This document shows positions 33,054 to 39,772 of a stretch of DNA of 39,772 nucleotides, piece by piece. Under the pieces are notes generated by a model, which saw only the letters and a program-made list of their open reading frames with translations, searched no databases and was not told the DNA's origin. This DNA is from JANXSG01 sp038203935 (GTDB lineage: Bacteria; Armatimonadota; Chthonomonadetes; Chthonomonadales; Chthonomonadaceae), in assembly GCA_038203935.1 (NCBI GenBank), contig JBBRDM010000022.1:1-39772 (forward strand), written 5' to 3'. The translations under genes were made by a program, and so were the position numbers. How positions within the stretch are numbered: position 1 is the stretch's first letter; every line of letters begins with the position of its first letter.

Positions 33054-34241
33054 GTGAAAGAGAATTTGATGGTTGATCAAAGCAGACCTGGATCGAGTGA
33101 ACGGATACATCTGAGTCATCTTGATGGCCTGCGTGGTCTGGCAGCGCTCTATGTAGTGCTGGTACATGCTTGTGGGGATTATCGGCTTCGAATCCGAGAA
33201 TTTCCCGGTATTATTCGGCATATAATCGGACTTACCAGTTTTGGCCAGTCGGCGGTTGCCATCTTCATTGTGCTCTCAGGTTACTGCCTGATGATGCCTT
33301 TAGTGCAGTCCAACACGACTTTCTTACGCGGGGGTGTGGGCGAATTCGTAAAGAGGCGCGCAAAACGTATTCTTCCAACCTACTATGCTGCCCTTGCTGT
33401 TTCACTGTTGCTGACTGCGGCTATTCCCGCAATGAATCGAATCTCACATAGCGGATGGGATGCCTCTTTGCCGGCGCTCCATGCAGATATTATCATAAGT
33501 CATCTGCTGCTGCTGCACAATTTTAACGAAAACTGGATACACAAAATAGATTCTCCGATGTGGAGTGTCGCTACAGAATGGCAGATATATTTTGTATTCG
33601 CTCTTGTACTGCTGCCGTTATGGAGGAAGTTTGGCCTGGCAATCACTCTGGTATTTGCAACTATTGTAGGGTTTATTCCGCACTGGCTTTTTCATAGAAG
33701 CCTGGACAGCGCCAATTTTGAATTTATTGGACTTTTCGCTTTTGGAATGGCCGGGGCAGTAGTAAGCTTCTCTCAGAACCCGAAAGAGATGGATATTAGA
33801 AATAAGATTCCATGGGGAGCTCTATCGCTCATCTCTCTGCTCCCAATTGTCTATTTCGCAAAATATCGCTGGGGTGGATCCTGGAGTAATCTGGTCATCA
33901 GTTATCTTGTGATCGGCGTAGCAACTGTCTGCCTGTTAATCTATACAACCGAATCGCTGATGAACGCCGCCCACAAACCGCTTCCCCTGGCAACTCGTTT
34001 TCTGAAAGCAAAACCTTGCGTTGTTTTGGGGTCATTTTCGTACAGCCTCTATCTGATTCACGCGCCGGTGCTGGCTCTAGTGACAATTACAATGAGAAGG
34101 CTGCAGCTTTCATTTACCAGTTCCATAATTCCCTATCTTGTTATCGCAGTTCCATTGAGTATCCTTGTCGCGTATGTTTTTTATCAGGCTTTCGAAAAAC
34201 CATTTCTAGCAAAACGTAAATCCAAAATTCCAGTTTTGTAA
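33054..34241 (+). CDS. Acyltransferase-3 (OafA/YrhL-like) membrane O-acyltransferase, copy 1
   Basis: A 395-residue inner-membrane acyltransferase with about ten helices. The entry motif HLSHLDGLRGLAALY holds the family's Arg-x10-His pair (Arg27, His38), needed to move an acyl group across the membrane. Other landmarks are QSAVAIFIVLSGYCLM, FVKRRAKRILPTYYAAL, MWSVATEWQIYFVFALVLLP and FSYSLYLIHAPVLALV. It should acetylate or acylate a glycan outside the membrane. No SGNH domain is attached. The GTG at 33054 is preceded by GGGA; an ATG at 33069 is an alternative. It forms a tandem pair with the next gene, 34 nt downstream. Confidence 0.94.
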   Translation: MKENLMVDQSRPGSSERIHLSHLDGLRGLAALYVVLVHACGDYRLRIREFPGIIRHIIGLTSFGQSAVAIFIVLSGYCLMMPLVQSNTTFLRGGVGEFVKRRAKRILPTYYAALAVSLLLTAAIPAMNRISHSGWDASLPALHADIIISHLLLLHNFNENWIHKIDSPMWSVATEWQIYFVFALVLLPLWRKFGLAITLVFATIVGFIPHWLFHRSLDSANFEFIGLFAFGMAGAVVSFSQNPKEMDIRNKIPWGALSLISLLPIVYFAKYRWGGSWSNLVISYLVIGVATVCLLIYTTESLMNAAHKPLPLATRFLKAKPCVVLGSFSYSLYLIHAPVLALVTITMRRLQLSFTSSIIPYLVIAVPLSILVAYVFYQAFEKPFLAKRKSKIPVL

Positions 34242-34275
34242 AAGTACATCTTCGTCTCTATATTTTAGGAAATCA

Positions 34276-35466
34276 TTGGGAACTGCAACACAAGAAATAA
34301 CTGCATCGGAAAGTAATGTATCGGCGCCTCGGCTGCATTTAAGCCATCTGGATGGGCTGCGCGGCCTTGCAGCGCTCTATGTGGTTCTCTATCATGCCTG
34401 TGGTGATAATCGACTCCCGATTCATAGTAAAAATTTCCCTTCCGGTTTGAAATATCTCATCAGCTTAATCAGTTTTGGCCAGGCTGCCGTAGCGATATTC
34501 ATTGTGCTTTCCGGATACTGCCTGATGATTCCGCTTGTGGAAGCAAACACCACTTTTCTGCGCGGTGGAATCGTCGATTACCTGAAACGCAGGGCTAAGC
34601 GCATACTGCCCGTTTACTATGCTGCGTTGGCTGTATCCCTGCTGCTAATTTTCAGCATCCCGGGTATGAACCAGTTCTCCAACAGCGGTTGGGATGCTTC
34701 GCTGCCTGCATTCAAAATGGATAATCTTATCAGTCATCTCTTTCTTGTGCATAACTTGAGTGACAGCTGGTCCCACAAGATCGACTATCCCATGTGGAGT
34801 GTTGCGACCGAGTGGCAGATATATTTTGTGTTCGCGTTGGTTCTCCTGCCGATTTGGCGTCGATTCGGCTGGGTGTCAACGATCATAGGTGCGCTCATCC
34901 TGGGTGCCATTCCGCACTGGCTGTTTAGAGGCAAAGTCGATGGGGCCAATTTTGAGTTTATTGGGCTGTTTGCATTCGGAATGGCCGGGGCGATCATCAG
35001 TTTTTCGCATAAAAAAGCGGAAATCGACTTGAGGAATCGAACTCCCTGGGGAGCTCTTGCGATCCTCTGCCTCATTCCTATCGTATATTTTGCCAAATTC
35101 AGGGCGCATGGAGACTGGACGCATCTGGTACTGAGCAATATCGTTTTGGGACTTGCTACCGTTTTCCTGCTGATCTACTGTGCGAAGCTGCTGATAAACA
35201 CAGACAGCAATTCGTCATCCATGGTTATTCGAATACTCTCAGCGAAGGCAAGCGTGAACTTGGGGAAGTTTTCCTACAGCCTATATCTCATCCATGCTCC
35301 TGTACTGGCACTGTTCACTCTTGCCATCAAACACTACTCTTTTTCAGTCGCTGGCACGGTAGTTTTGTACTTGCTCGTTGGAGTTCCGCTTACAGTTTTA
35401 ACTGCCTATCTTTTCTTTCTGGCATTTGAGAAGCCATTCCTTGTGAAACGTAAGACCATAAGATAG
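34276..35466 (+). CDS. Acyltransferase-3 membrane O-acyltransferase, copy 2
   Basis: A 396-residue paralogue of the preceding gene, alignable along its whole length with the same motifs in the same places (Arg29-x10-His40 in HLDGLRGLAALYVVLYH, KRRAKRILPVYYAALAVS, PMWSVATEWQIYFVF). It starts at TTG with AGGA about five bases upstream; no in-frame ATG or GTG occurs before the essential motif, so TTG is needed. The copies differ mostly at the N-terminus, in the periplasmic loops and around residues 240-330, which suggests a different acceptor or position on the same glycan. It is probably co-transcribed with copy 1 and lies 51 nt before murJ. Confidence 0.93.
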   Translation: MGTATQEITASESNVSAPRLHLSHLDGLRGLAALYVVLYHACGDNRLPIHSKNFPSGLKYLISLISFGQAAVAIFIVLSGYCLMIPLVEANTTFLRGGIVDYLKRRAKRILPVYYAALAVSLLLIFSIPGMNQFSNSGWDASLPAFKMDNLISHLFLVHNLSDSWSHKIDYPMWSVATEWQIYFVFALVLLPIWRRFGWVSTIIGALILGAIPHWLFRGKVDGANFEFIGLFAFGMAGAIISFSHKKAEIDLRNRTPWGALAILCLIPIVYFAKFRAHGDWTHLVLSNIVLGLATVFLLIYCAKLLINTDSNSSSMVIRILSAKASVNLGKFSYSLYLIHAPVLALFTLAIKHYSFSVAGTVVLYLLVGVPLTVLTAYLFFLAFEKPFLVKRKTIR

Positions 35467-35502
35467 ACAAACCTTTCATCCGTCCCCAGGTTCGCTATCG
35501 GG

Positions 35503-35508
35503 TATAAT
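35503..35508 (+). promoter_or_regulatory. -10 element giving a near-leaderless murJ transcript
   Basis: A perfect TATAAT lies only nine bases before the murJ ATG (35518), so transcription would begin within a few bases of the start codon. No good -35 box and no Shine-Dalgarno sequence were found. Confidence 0.5.
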
Positions 35509-35517
35509 GCACCGTAT

Positions 35518-37176
35518 ATGTCCACTATCGATACTCCAACAACAGTCTCAGGCGAAGATAAATCTGCATTAGGTACCACAAGGCATGCTACCCAGCGGCG
35601 CGTAATGGGCGCAACTGGTCTCATGATGGCTGGAATCCTGCTCAGCAGGCTGCTTGGCCTTTTTCGGGAACGTGTTATTGCTCAGCATTTTGGCCAGGGA
35701 TTCAGTACGGATGTCTATAACGGCGCCTTCACGATCCCAGACCTGCTTTTCTTTCTCATTGCAGGCGGCGCTCTCTCAAGCGCATTTATTCCTGTGTTCA
35801 GTGAATATATTGCCACCAATCGGGAAAAAGAAGCCTGGAGAATTTTCAGCGTCGTTGCCAGTGTGATGACTGTTGTGGTCGTGGGATTTATAATTATAGG
35901 GGAAATATTTACCCGTCCACTCGTTGATCTCACCAATCCCGGATATTCTCTTATTCCCGGAAAAATTGAAGCAACCATCGCATTAACTCGAATTCTGCTT
36001 CCAGCACAGGTATGTTTTTTCCTGGGCGGCTTAATGATGGGCACCCTCACTGCTCGAAATCTATTCGCAGGTCAGGCATTCGGGCCAGTTATCTATAATC
36101 TCGGAATTATCTTTGGCGGAGAGTTTTTAGTACGCTACAACGGTGTGGCTGGGCTTTGCTACGGCGCTGTGATCGGGGCTATCGTCGGAAATTTAATCCT
36201 GCAGTGGGTGCTGGTACGCAGGGCCGGCGGATACTTTGTAACCAAAGGGCTGCGAAAACATTTAAAACATCCCGGAGTTATTCAGGTATGGAAGCTGATG
36301 CTGCCGGTCATCCTGGGATTATCTCTTCCGCAGGTGAGTACCATTATTGGAAAAGGATTTGCCTCCAGCCTGGGTGATGGTCCGCAGTCAGCAATGATGT
36401 ACGCGAACAGGCTGATGCAGGTTCCTTTGGGCGTTTTTGCCCAGGCGACTGCAATCGCCATATTTCCAACCATGGCGGCACAGGCAGCCCGCAAAGAGAT
36501 GGTAGAACTCCGGCAGAGCCTCAGTTTTGGAATCAGGTCGATACTGTTTCTAACTGTGCCGGCTTCTGGCTTGATGATAGTACTCTCGATGCCGATCGTA
36601 CAGTTAATACTCCAGAGCGGGAAGTTTCAGACTGCCGATGCCAAGACAACCGCCGATGTTCTGTGCTATTTTGCTATTGGAATATTTGCTTGGTCGGCGC
36701 ACAGTATCATTACTCGCGGTTTCTACGCACTGCAGGATTCACGAACGCCCGTTATCGTAGGTACAGCGGTAACCCTACTTTTTATTCCGCTCAACTGGCC
36801 GCTTCGGGCTTGGCTTCAAGTCTCCGGCCTGGCTCTGGCTACTTCAATCGCTGCTACCGTACACATGTTCACGATGCTTTTCTTGCTGCGCAAACGATTA
36901 AATGGGATCGATGGCGGCAGGCTTTTAATTTCCACCATTAAAATTTTAATTTCGACCGGTGTTTCTGTCCTCGCATGTTACATGATTCGAAACGCAATGC
37001 AGCGTCATTTTAATCATGGCCACCTATTGAATAAATTGGGACAGGTAAATATTACACGTGAGTCCGCAGCTATTCTAGGAAGCGCGCTATTGATAAGCGC
37101 TCTCGTCTATCTGGGAATGGCGCTGCTGCTCCGTATGGACGAAGTTCAAGTGCTGCGAAAGCTTGCCAGGAAATAG
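35518..37176 (+). CDS. murJ: Lipid II flippase MurJ
   Basis: A 552-residue MviN/MurJ flippase of the MOP superfamily, with about 14 helices after a ~28-residue polar N-terminal tail. Signature segments are GILLSRLLGLFRERVIAQHF, DVYNGAFTIPDLLFFLIAGG, SSAFIPVFSEYIA, LTARNLFAGQAFGPVIYNLG, YANRLMQVPLGVFAQATAIA and ITRGFYALQDSRTPV. It moves lipid II (undecaprenyl-PP-MurNAc-pentapeptide-GlcNAc) outward for peptidoglycan synthesis. The neighbouring O-acyltransferases raise the possibility of a paralogue dedicated to another polymer, but nothing in the sequence departs from MurJ. It has its own -10 element. Confidence 0.94.
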   Translation: MSTIDTPTTVSGEDKSALGTTRHATQRRVMGATGLMMAGILLSRLLGLFRERVIAQHFGQGFSTDVYNGAFTIPDLLFFLIAGGALSSAFIPVFSEYIATNREKEAWRIFSVVASVMTVVVVGFIIIGEIFTRPLVDLTNPGYSLIPGKIEATIALTRILLPAQVCFFLGGLMMGTLTARNLFAGQAFGPVIYNLGIIFGGEFLVRYNGVAGLCYGAVIGAIVGNLILQWVLVRRAGGYFVTKGLRKHLKHPGVIQVWKLMLPVILGLSLPQVSTIIGKGFASSLGDGPQSAMMYANRLMQVPLGVFAQATAIAIFPTMAAQAARKEMVELRQSLSFGIRSILFLTVPASGLMIVLSMPIVQLILQSGKFQTADAKTTADVLCYFAIGIFAWSAHSIITRGFYALQDSRTPVIVGTAVTLLFIPLNWPLRAWLQVSGLALATSIAATVHMFTMLFLLRKRLNGIDGGRLLISTIKILISTGVSVLACYMIRNAMQRHFNHGHLLNKLGQVNITRESAAILGSALLISALVYLGMALLLRMDEVQVLRKLARK

Positions 37177-37221
37177 ATTGGAATTCCTCAGATACTGGTA
37201 AAATTGCCGAATCAATCTCGA

Positions 37222-37250
37222 TGGACGGTATGGAACATATAGATTATACT
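37222..37250 (+). promoter_or_regulatory. Predicted promoter of the 83-residue gene
   Basis: TGGACG (37222-37227) and TATACT (37245-37250) are separated by 17 nt. Transcription would start near 37257, giving a leader of about 50 nt. Confidence 0.45.
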
Positions 37251-37307
37251 TTTGTATTCAGGAAGTAAAGCTAATGTTTGCAGGGGCGAAAGTCTGGGAG
37301 ATACACA

Positions 37308-37559
37308 ATGGCAGAGATTATCGATATCAGAGATTATATTAAGAAGAGAGACGTGGATCTGTTTCAATCTGGCGATATGGCAGAGCCTGGCCACTATGTG
37401 GATATTTCCAGTAACTCTGTTATCACACTCTACGTGGAAGATGAACTGCCCTCAGAGTTTAAAATGGTAAGGCTGGGGCGCCAGTATCGCAGATTTGAAA
37501 CTGCCCATGACGCCCGAAGCTATATTCAGAATAGTTCCTTGAAGCAGCAGGCCGCTTAA
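37308..37559 (+). CDS. Small protein of unknown function (83 aa)
   Basis: I do not recognise a named family. The ATG at 37308 has GGGAG seven bases upstream and is preferred over the TTG at 37278. The product has a charged N-terminal helix (MAEIIDIRDYIKKRDVDLF), then SGDMAEPGHYVDISSNSVIT, then YVEDELPSEFKMVRLGRQYR and a polar tail. The spacing of Gly, PGHY, a beta strand and a DELP-type turn loosely recalls small YjzC-like proteins, but the similarity is weak. It has no signal peptide, cysteines or membrane segment. It has its own promoter and lies between murJ and aroF, the latter on the opposite strand. Confidence 0.7.
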   Translation: MAEIIDIRDYIKKRDVDLFQSGDMAEPGHYVDISSNSVITLYVEDELPSEFKMVRLGRQYRRFETAHDARSYIQNSSLKQQAA

Positions 37560-37587
37560 CTACAGTGAAAGAACCTTCGTGTACGAG

Positions 37588-38610
37588 TTAGATCGATCTG
37601 CCAACGGCAGCTGCGATGGGTTTTAAATCGGCAGCTAACTGGCCGAAATGTTCACAAGTCAGCGACTGTGCGCCGTCTTTGAGTGCTTTATCAGGATGCG
37701 GATGGACTTCGATAAGCAGCCCATCCGCTCCTACAGCTACTGCGGCCTTTGTCATAGCGATTACGAGGCTTCGCTTACCGGTACCCTGGCTTGGATCGAC
37801 CACTATAGGCAGATGAGAAAGCTCTTTGATGGCGGGCACTGCCGAGAGATCCAGCGTGTTTCGGGTATAAGTTTCGAAGGTTCGGATGCCGCGTTCACAA
37901 AGCATTACGTTGTGGTTGCCGCCTAGTAGCACATATTCTGCGGCCTGCAGCCACTCTTCAATTTTTGCCCACATACCGCGTTTGATCATAACCGGAATCT
38001 GAACTTTACCCACTTCGCGCAGCAGATCATAGTTCTGCATGTTCCGAGTGCCGATCTGCAGAATATCGGCATACTGACTCACCAGTTCTATGTTTCTGAG
38101 GTCCATCACTTCTGTGATAACGCGCATATCGAGCTTGTCTGCGATATCTTTCAGTATTTTAAGCGCTTCAACTCCATGGCCCTGAAATGAGTAGGGGGAA
38201 GTACTTGGTTTGTAGGCTCCGCCGCGGAGAATAGTCGCTCCTGCTGCTTTGCACGCAACCGCCGATTCCCACGTTTGTTCGTATGTTTCGACCGTACATG
38301 GCCCTGCCATGAGCGTGATATTATTGCCGCCGACTTTCACGCCTTTGACATCAACGACAGTTCCCTCAGGATGATACTCCCGACTGGCGAACTTATAAGG
38401 GCGGAGAATCCCGATGACCTGCTCGACGTAAGGCAGCGATTCCAGCGACTCCATATAGCGCGCTTTATCCGCTTCCGGTACGCCTACTGCGCCGATGACC
38501 GTACGTTCCGTACCATAGATCGGGTGGACACCGTACCCCCAATCCACAATTCTTTGCTCTACATCTTTTATTTCAATTTCTGTGGCATGAGCTGCCATAA
38601 CAACAATCAT
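37588..38610 (-). CDS. aroF: 3-deoxy-7-phosphoheptulonate (DAHP) synthase, Thermotoga/AroF type
   Basis: The first enzyme of the shikimate pathway, joining phosphoenolpyruvate and erythrose 4-phosphate. The 340-residue protein has an N-terminal ferredoxin-like regulatory domain (about 1-70), typical of the feedback-regulated Thermotoga and Bacillus enzymes. The TIM barrel of the KDO8P/DAHP class I-beta group follows. Its motifs are AGPCTVE, GATILRGGAYKPSTSPYSFQ, LQIGTRNMQN, MIKRGM, LGGNHNVMLCERGIRTFE, VVDPSQGTGKR and EVHPHPDKALKDGAQSL. A metal ligand is the Cys of AGPC. AGGAGAG precedes the ATG by six bases. No other aromatic-pathway gene is adjacent. Confidence 0.96.
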   Translation of the reverse strand: MIVVMAAHATEIEIKDVEQRIVDWGYGVHPIYGTERTVIGAVGVPEADKARYMESLESLPYVEQVIGILRPYKFASREYHPEGTVVDVKGVKVGGNNITLMAGPCTVETYEQTWESAVACKAAGATILRGGAYKPSTSPYSFQGHGVEALKILKDIADKLDMRVITEVMDLRNIELVSQYADILQIGTRNMQNYDLLREVGKVQIPVMIKRGMWAKIEEWLQAAEYVLLGGNHNVMLCERGIRTFETYTRNTLDLSAVPAIKELSHLPIVVDPSQGTGKRSLVIAMTKAAVAVGADGLLIEVHPHPDKALKDGAQSLTCEHFGQLAADLKPIAAAVGRSI

Positions 38611-38703
38611 TAACTCTCTCCTAGCGATAAAAACAGACCCGCAATGAATGCTATACTCAAATAACGGTTTGAGCTAACAGTTTACCTTATTGAGGCCGAA
38701 TAC

Positions 38704-39729
38704 TTGAAAGCAAATTCAAAATACTCCTATCGTTTGCTAGTTAAATTGGGTCAGTGCTGCTCTGTTATTCTGCCATTAATACTATCAATATGCCCGGCTA
38801 GCTTACAGCAAGCATTCGTAAAGCAAGGTAAAACGCATAGAAAAAATTATGTGAGCCTGCTGGCGGTAGGGGATGTTATGCTTGCTGGTCCAATGGAAAA
38901 GTTGATGCTGAAGAAGGGAATAGATTATCCTTTTGCAGCAATGAAGCCTAATTTTCTAAAGGCAGATATTACTTTTGCGAATCTGGAATGCTGTATAGCG
39001 AATTGCGGCATGCCCGTACCCAAAAAATATAACTTTCGAGCTAAACCGCCATATGCTTCCGTACTTGCTAAATCGGGCATCAGCATCGTTTCACTGGCGA
39101 ACAATCACGCCTGGGATTATGGAAGAGAGGCACTGCTTCAAACGAAACAAATTGTGGAGCAAACAGGAGTAATGACTGCTGGCGCTGGCGCCAATCGAAC
39201 AGAAGCGCATCAGCTGAAAATCGTCGTTAGAAACGGTCTGAAAATAGGATTTTTAGCTTATCTCGGGCTGTTTCCGCCTATCGTTCCAGAATCAGAAACT
39301 GAGCCGTGCCTCGCTATGGGCGCAATGGCTGCTGTTCGAAACGAGGTAACATCTGCACGCAATCTCGTCGATTTTCTCATTGTTTCGCTTCATTGTGGAG
39401 TAGAGAACGCTCCCGAGCCATCCCCTCATCAAATTGCGCTCTCACGAGCGATGATTGATTCAGGAGCGGATCTTGTAATAGGTCATCATCCCCACGTGGT
39501 TCAAGAAACAGAGATCTATCACAGCAAACCAATCTGTTACAGCCTGGGAAATTTTGCATTTTCGGCTTCAGGCAGAGGCAGCGGCCAGATGCTCAAAGCG
39601 ATTATGAGAAAAAATAAGCCAATACAAATTGAGTTATTCAGACTAAACCTGGCCGGCGGCCAGCCTCATCTGAATCCCAACCACTCTCGGAATCATTTAA
39701 ATCGATTTATCACAAAAATTAGAAATTAA
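38704..39729 (+). CDS. CapA/PgsA-like exported metallophosphoesterase-fold protein
   Basis: A 341-residue protein of the CapA family (poly-gamma-glutamate capsule and related functions). It starts at TTG with GAGG eight bases upstream; an N-terminal hydrophobic stretch (about 18-36) is a signal or anchor. The calcineurin-like metal motifs are all present: AVGDVMLAG, ITFANLECCI, SLANNHAWDYG, IVSLHCGVE, VIGHHPHVVQ and YSLGNFAF. The PgsBC partners are absent, so poly-glutamate synthesis is not implied; many stand-alone CapA proteins are uncharacterised phosphoesterases. It is divergent from aroF across 93 nt, where a TATACT at 38652-38657 could be its -10. Confidence 0.9.
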   Translation: MKANSKYSYRLLVKLGQCCSVILPLILSICPASLQQAFVKQGKTHRKNYVSLLAVGDVMLAGPMEKLMLKKGIDYPFAAMKPNFLKADITFANLECCIANCGMPVPKKYNFRAKPPYASVLAKSGISIVSLANNHAWDYGREALLQTKQIVEQTGVMTAGAGANRTEAHQLKIVVRNGLKIGFLAYLGLFPPIVPESETEPCLAMGAMAAVRNEVTSARNLVDFLIVSLHCGVENAPEPSPHQIALSRAMIDSGADLVIGHHPHVVQETEIYHSKPICYSLGNFAFSASGRGSGQMLKAIMRKNKPIQIELFRLNLAGGQPHLNPNHSRNHLNRFITKIRN

Positions 39730-39751
39730 TGAGGAAGTTACAAACGTCTGA

Positions 39752-39772
39752 ACGAACCTCACCCCGGCCCTC
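39752..39772. repeat. Possible start of a GC-rich intergenic repeat, cut by the window edge
   Basis: The last bases contain CCTCACCCCGGCCCTC, which matches the beginning of a common bacterial intergenic hairpin repeat (CCTCACCC...CCCTCTCCC type). The other arm lies outside the window, so this is tentative. Confidence 0.3.

Overview
The window is a compact bacterial chromosome segment with about 25 protein genes on both strands. All are intact except the first, which enters from the left edge. I see no prophage, transposase, CRISPR array, rRNA or tRNA. Several families are typical of Planctomycetes, Verrucomicrobia, Armatimonadota and some Acidobacteria: a PPC/Ig-type secreted protein, Tat-exported Gfo/Idh/MocA, a DUF1501 protein paired with a heme-motif DUF1549/DUF1553 protein, and a YncE-propeller/phosphoesterase fusion. 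The short primary sigma factor in a dnaG-rpoD operon, a Thermotoga-type DAHP synthase, a stand-alone family B DNA polymerase, frequent GTG/TTG starts and a near-leaderless promoter make me favour Armatimonadota or a related deep lineage. That placement is inference.

Layout. 1-2.4 kb (+): end of a PPC-domain protein, then a Tat-exported oxidoreductase. 2.4-7.1 kb (-): an SDF-family symporter, a secreted beta-helix protein with a C-terminal PDZ domain, and a two-domain VOC protein with its own promoter and terminator. 7.4-12.8 kb (-): DUF1501, DUF1549/DUF1553 with a LamG-like insert, and a GDPD/PI-PLC-like phosphodiesterase. 13-15.7 kb (+): YncE-propeller/phosphoesterase. 15.9-19.4 kb (-): dnaG-rpoD. 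19.8-22.4 kb (-): a parvulin-like foldase and an M32 carboxypeptidase. 22.8-26.4 kb (-): a carbohydrate ABC importer lacking its ATPase. 26.6-28.8 kb (+): family B DNA polymerase. 28.9-29.4 kb (-): a small secreted protein. 29.7-37.2 kb (+): SDR, ceramidase-like protein, nucleotidyltransferase, two tandem acyltransferase-3 proteins and MurJ. 37.3-39.7 kb: a small unknown protein, aroF (-) and a CapA-like phosphoesterase (+).

How the genes may work together. The accessory genes look like a glycan and phosphoester scavenging repertoire (beta-helix glycan-active protein, ABC sugar importer, GDPD, phosphoesterase, heme/DUF1501 pair). The right-hand block looks like surface-polymer synthesis: nucleotide-sugar activation, membrane O-acylation and lipid-linked precursor flipping. 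No single gene set is convincingly a new system. The most interesting points are a carbohydrate permease with about six extra membrane helices, a ceramidase-fold protein in which the catalytic serine position appears to be alanine, a complete family B polymerase without phage context, a primary sigma factor with a C-terminal tail of about 50 residues, and several unexplained intergenic repeats and hairpins.
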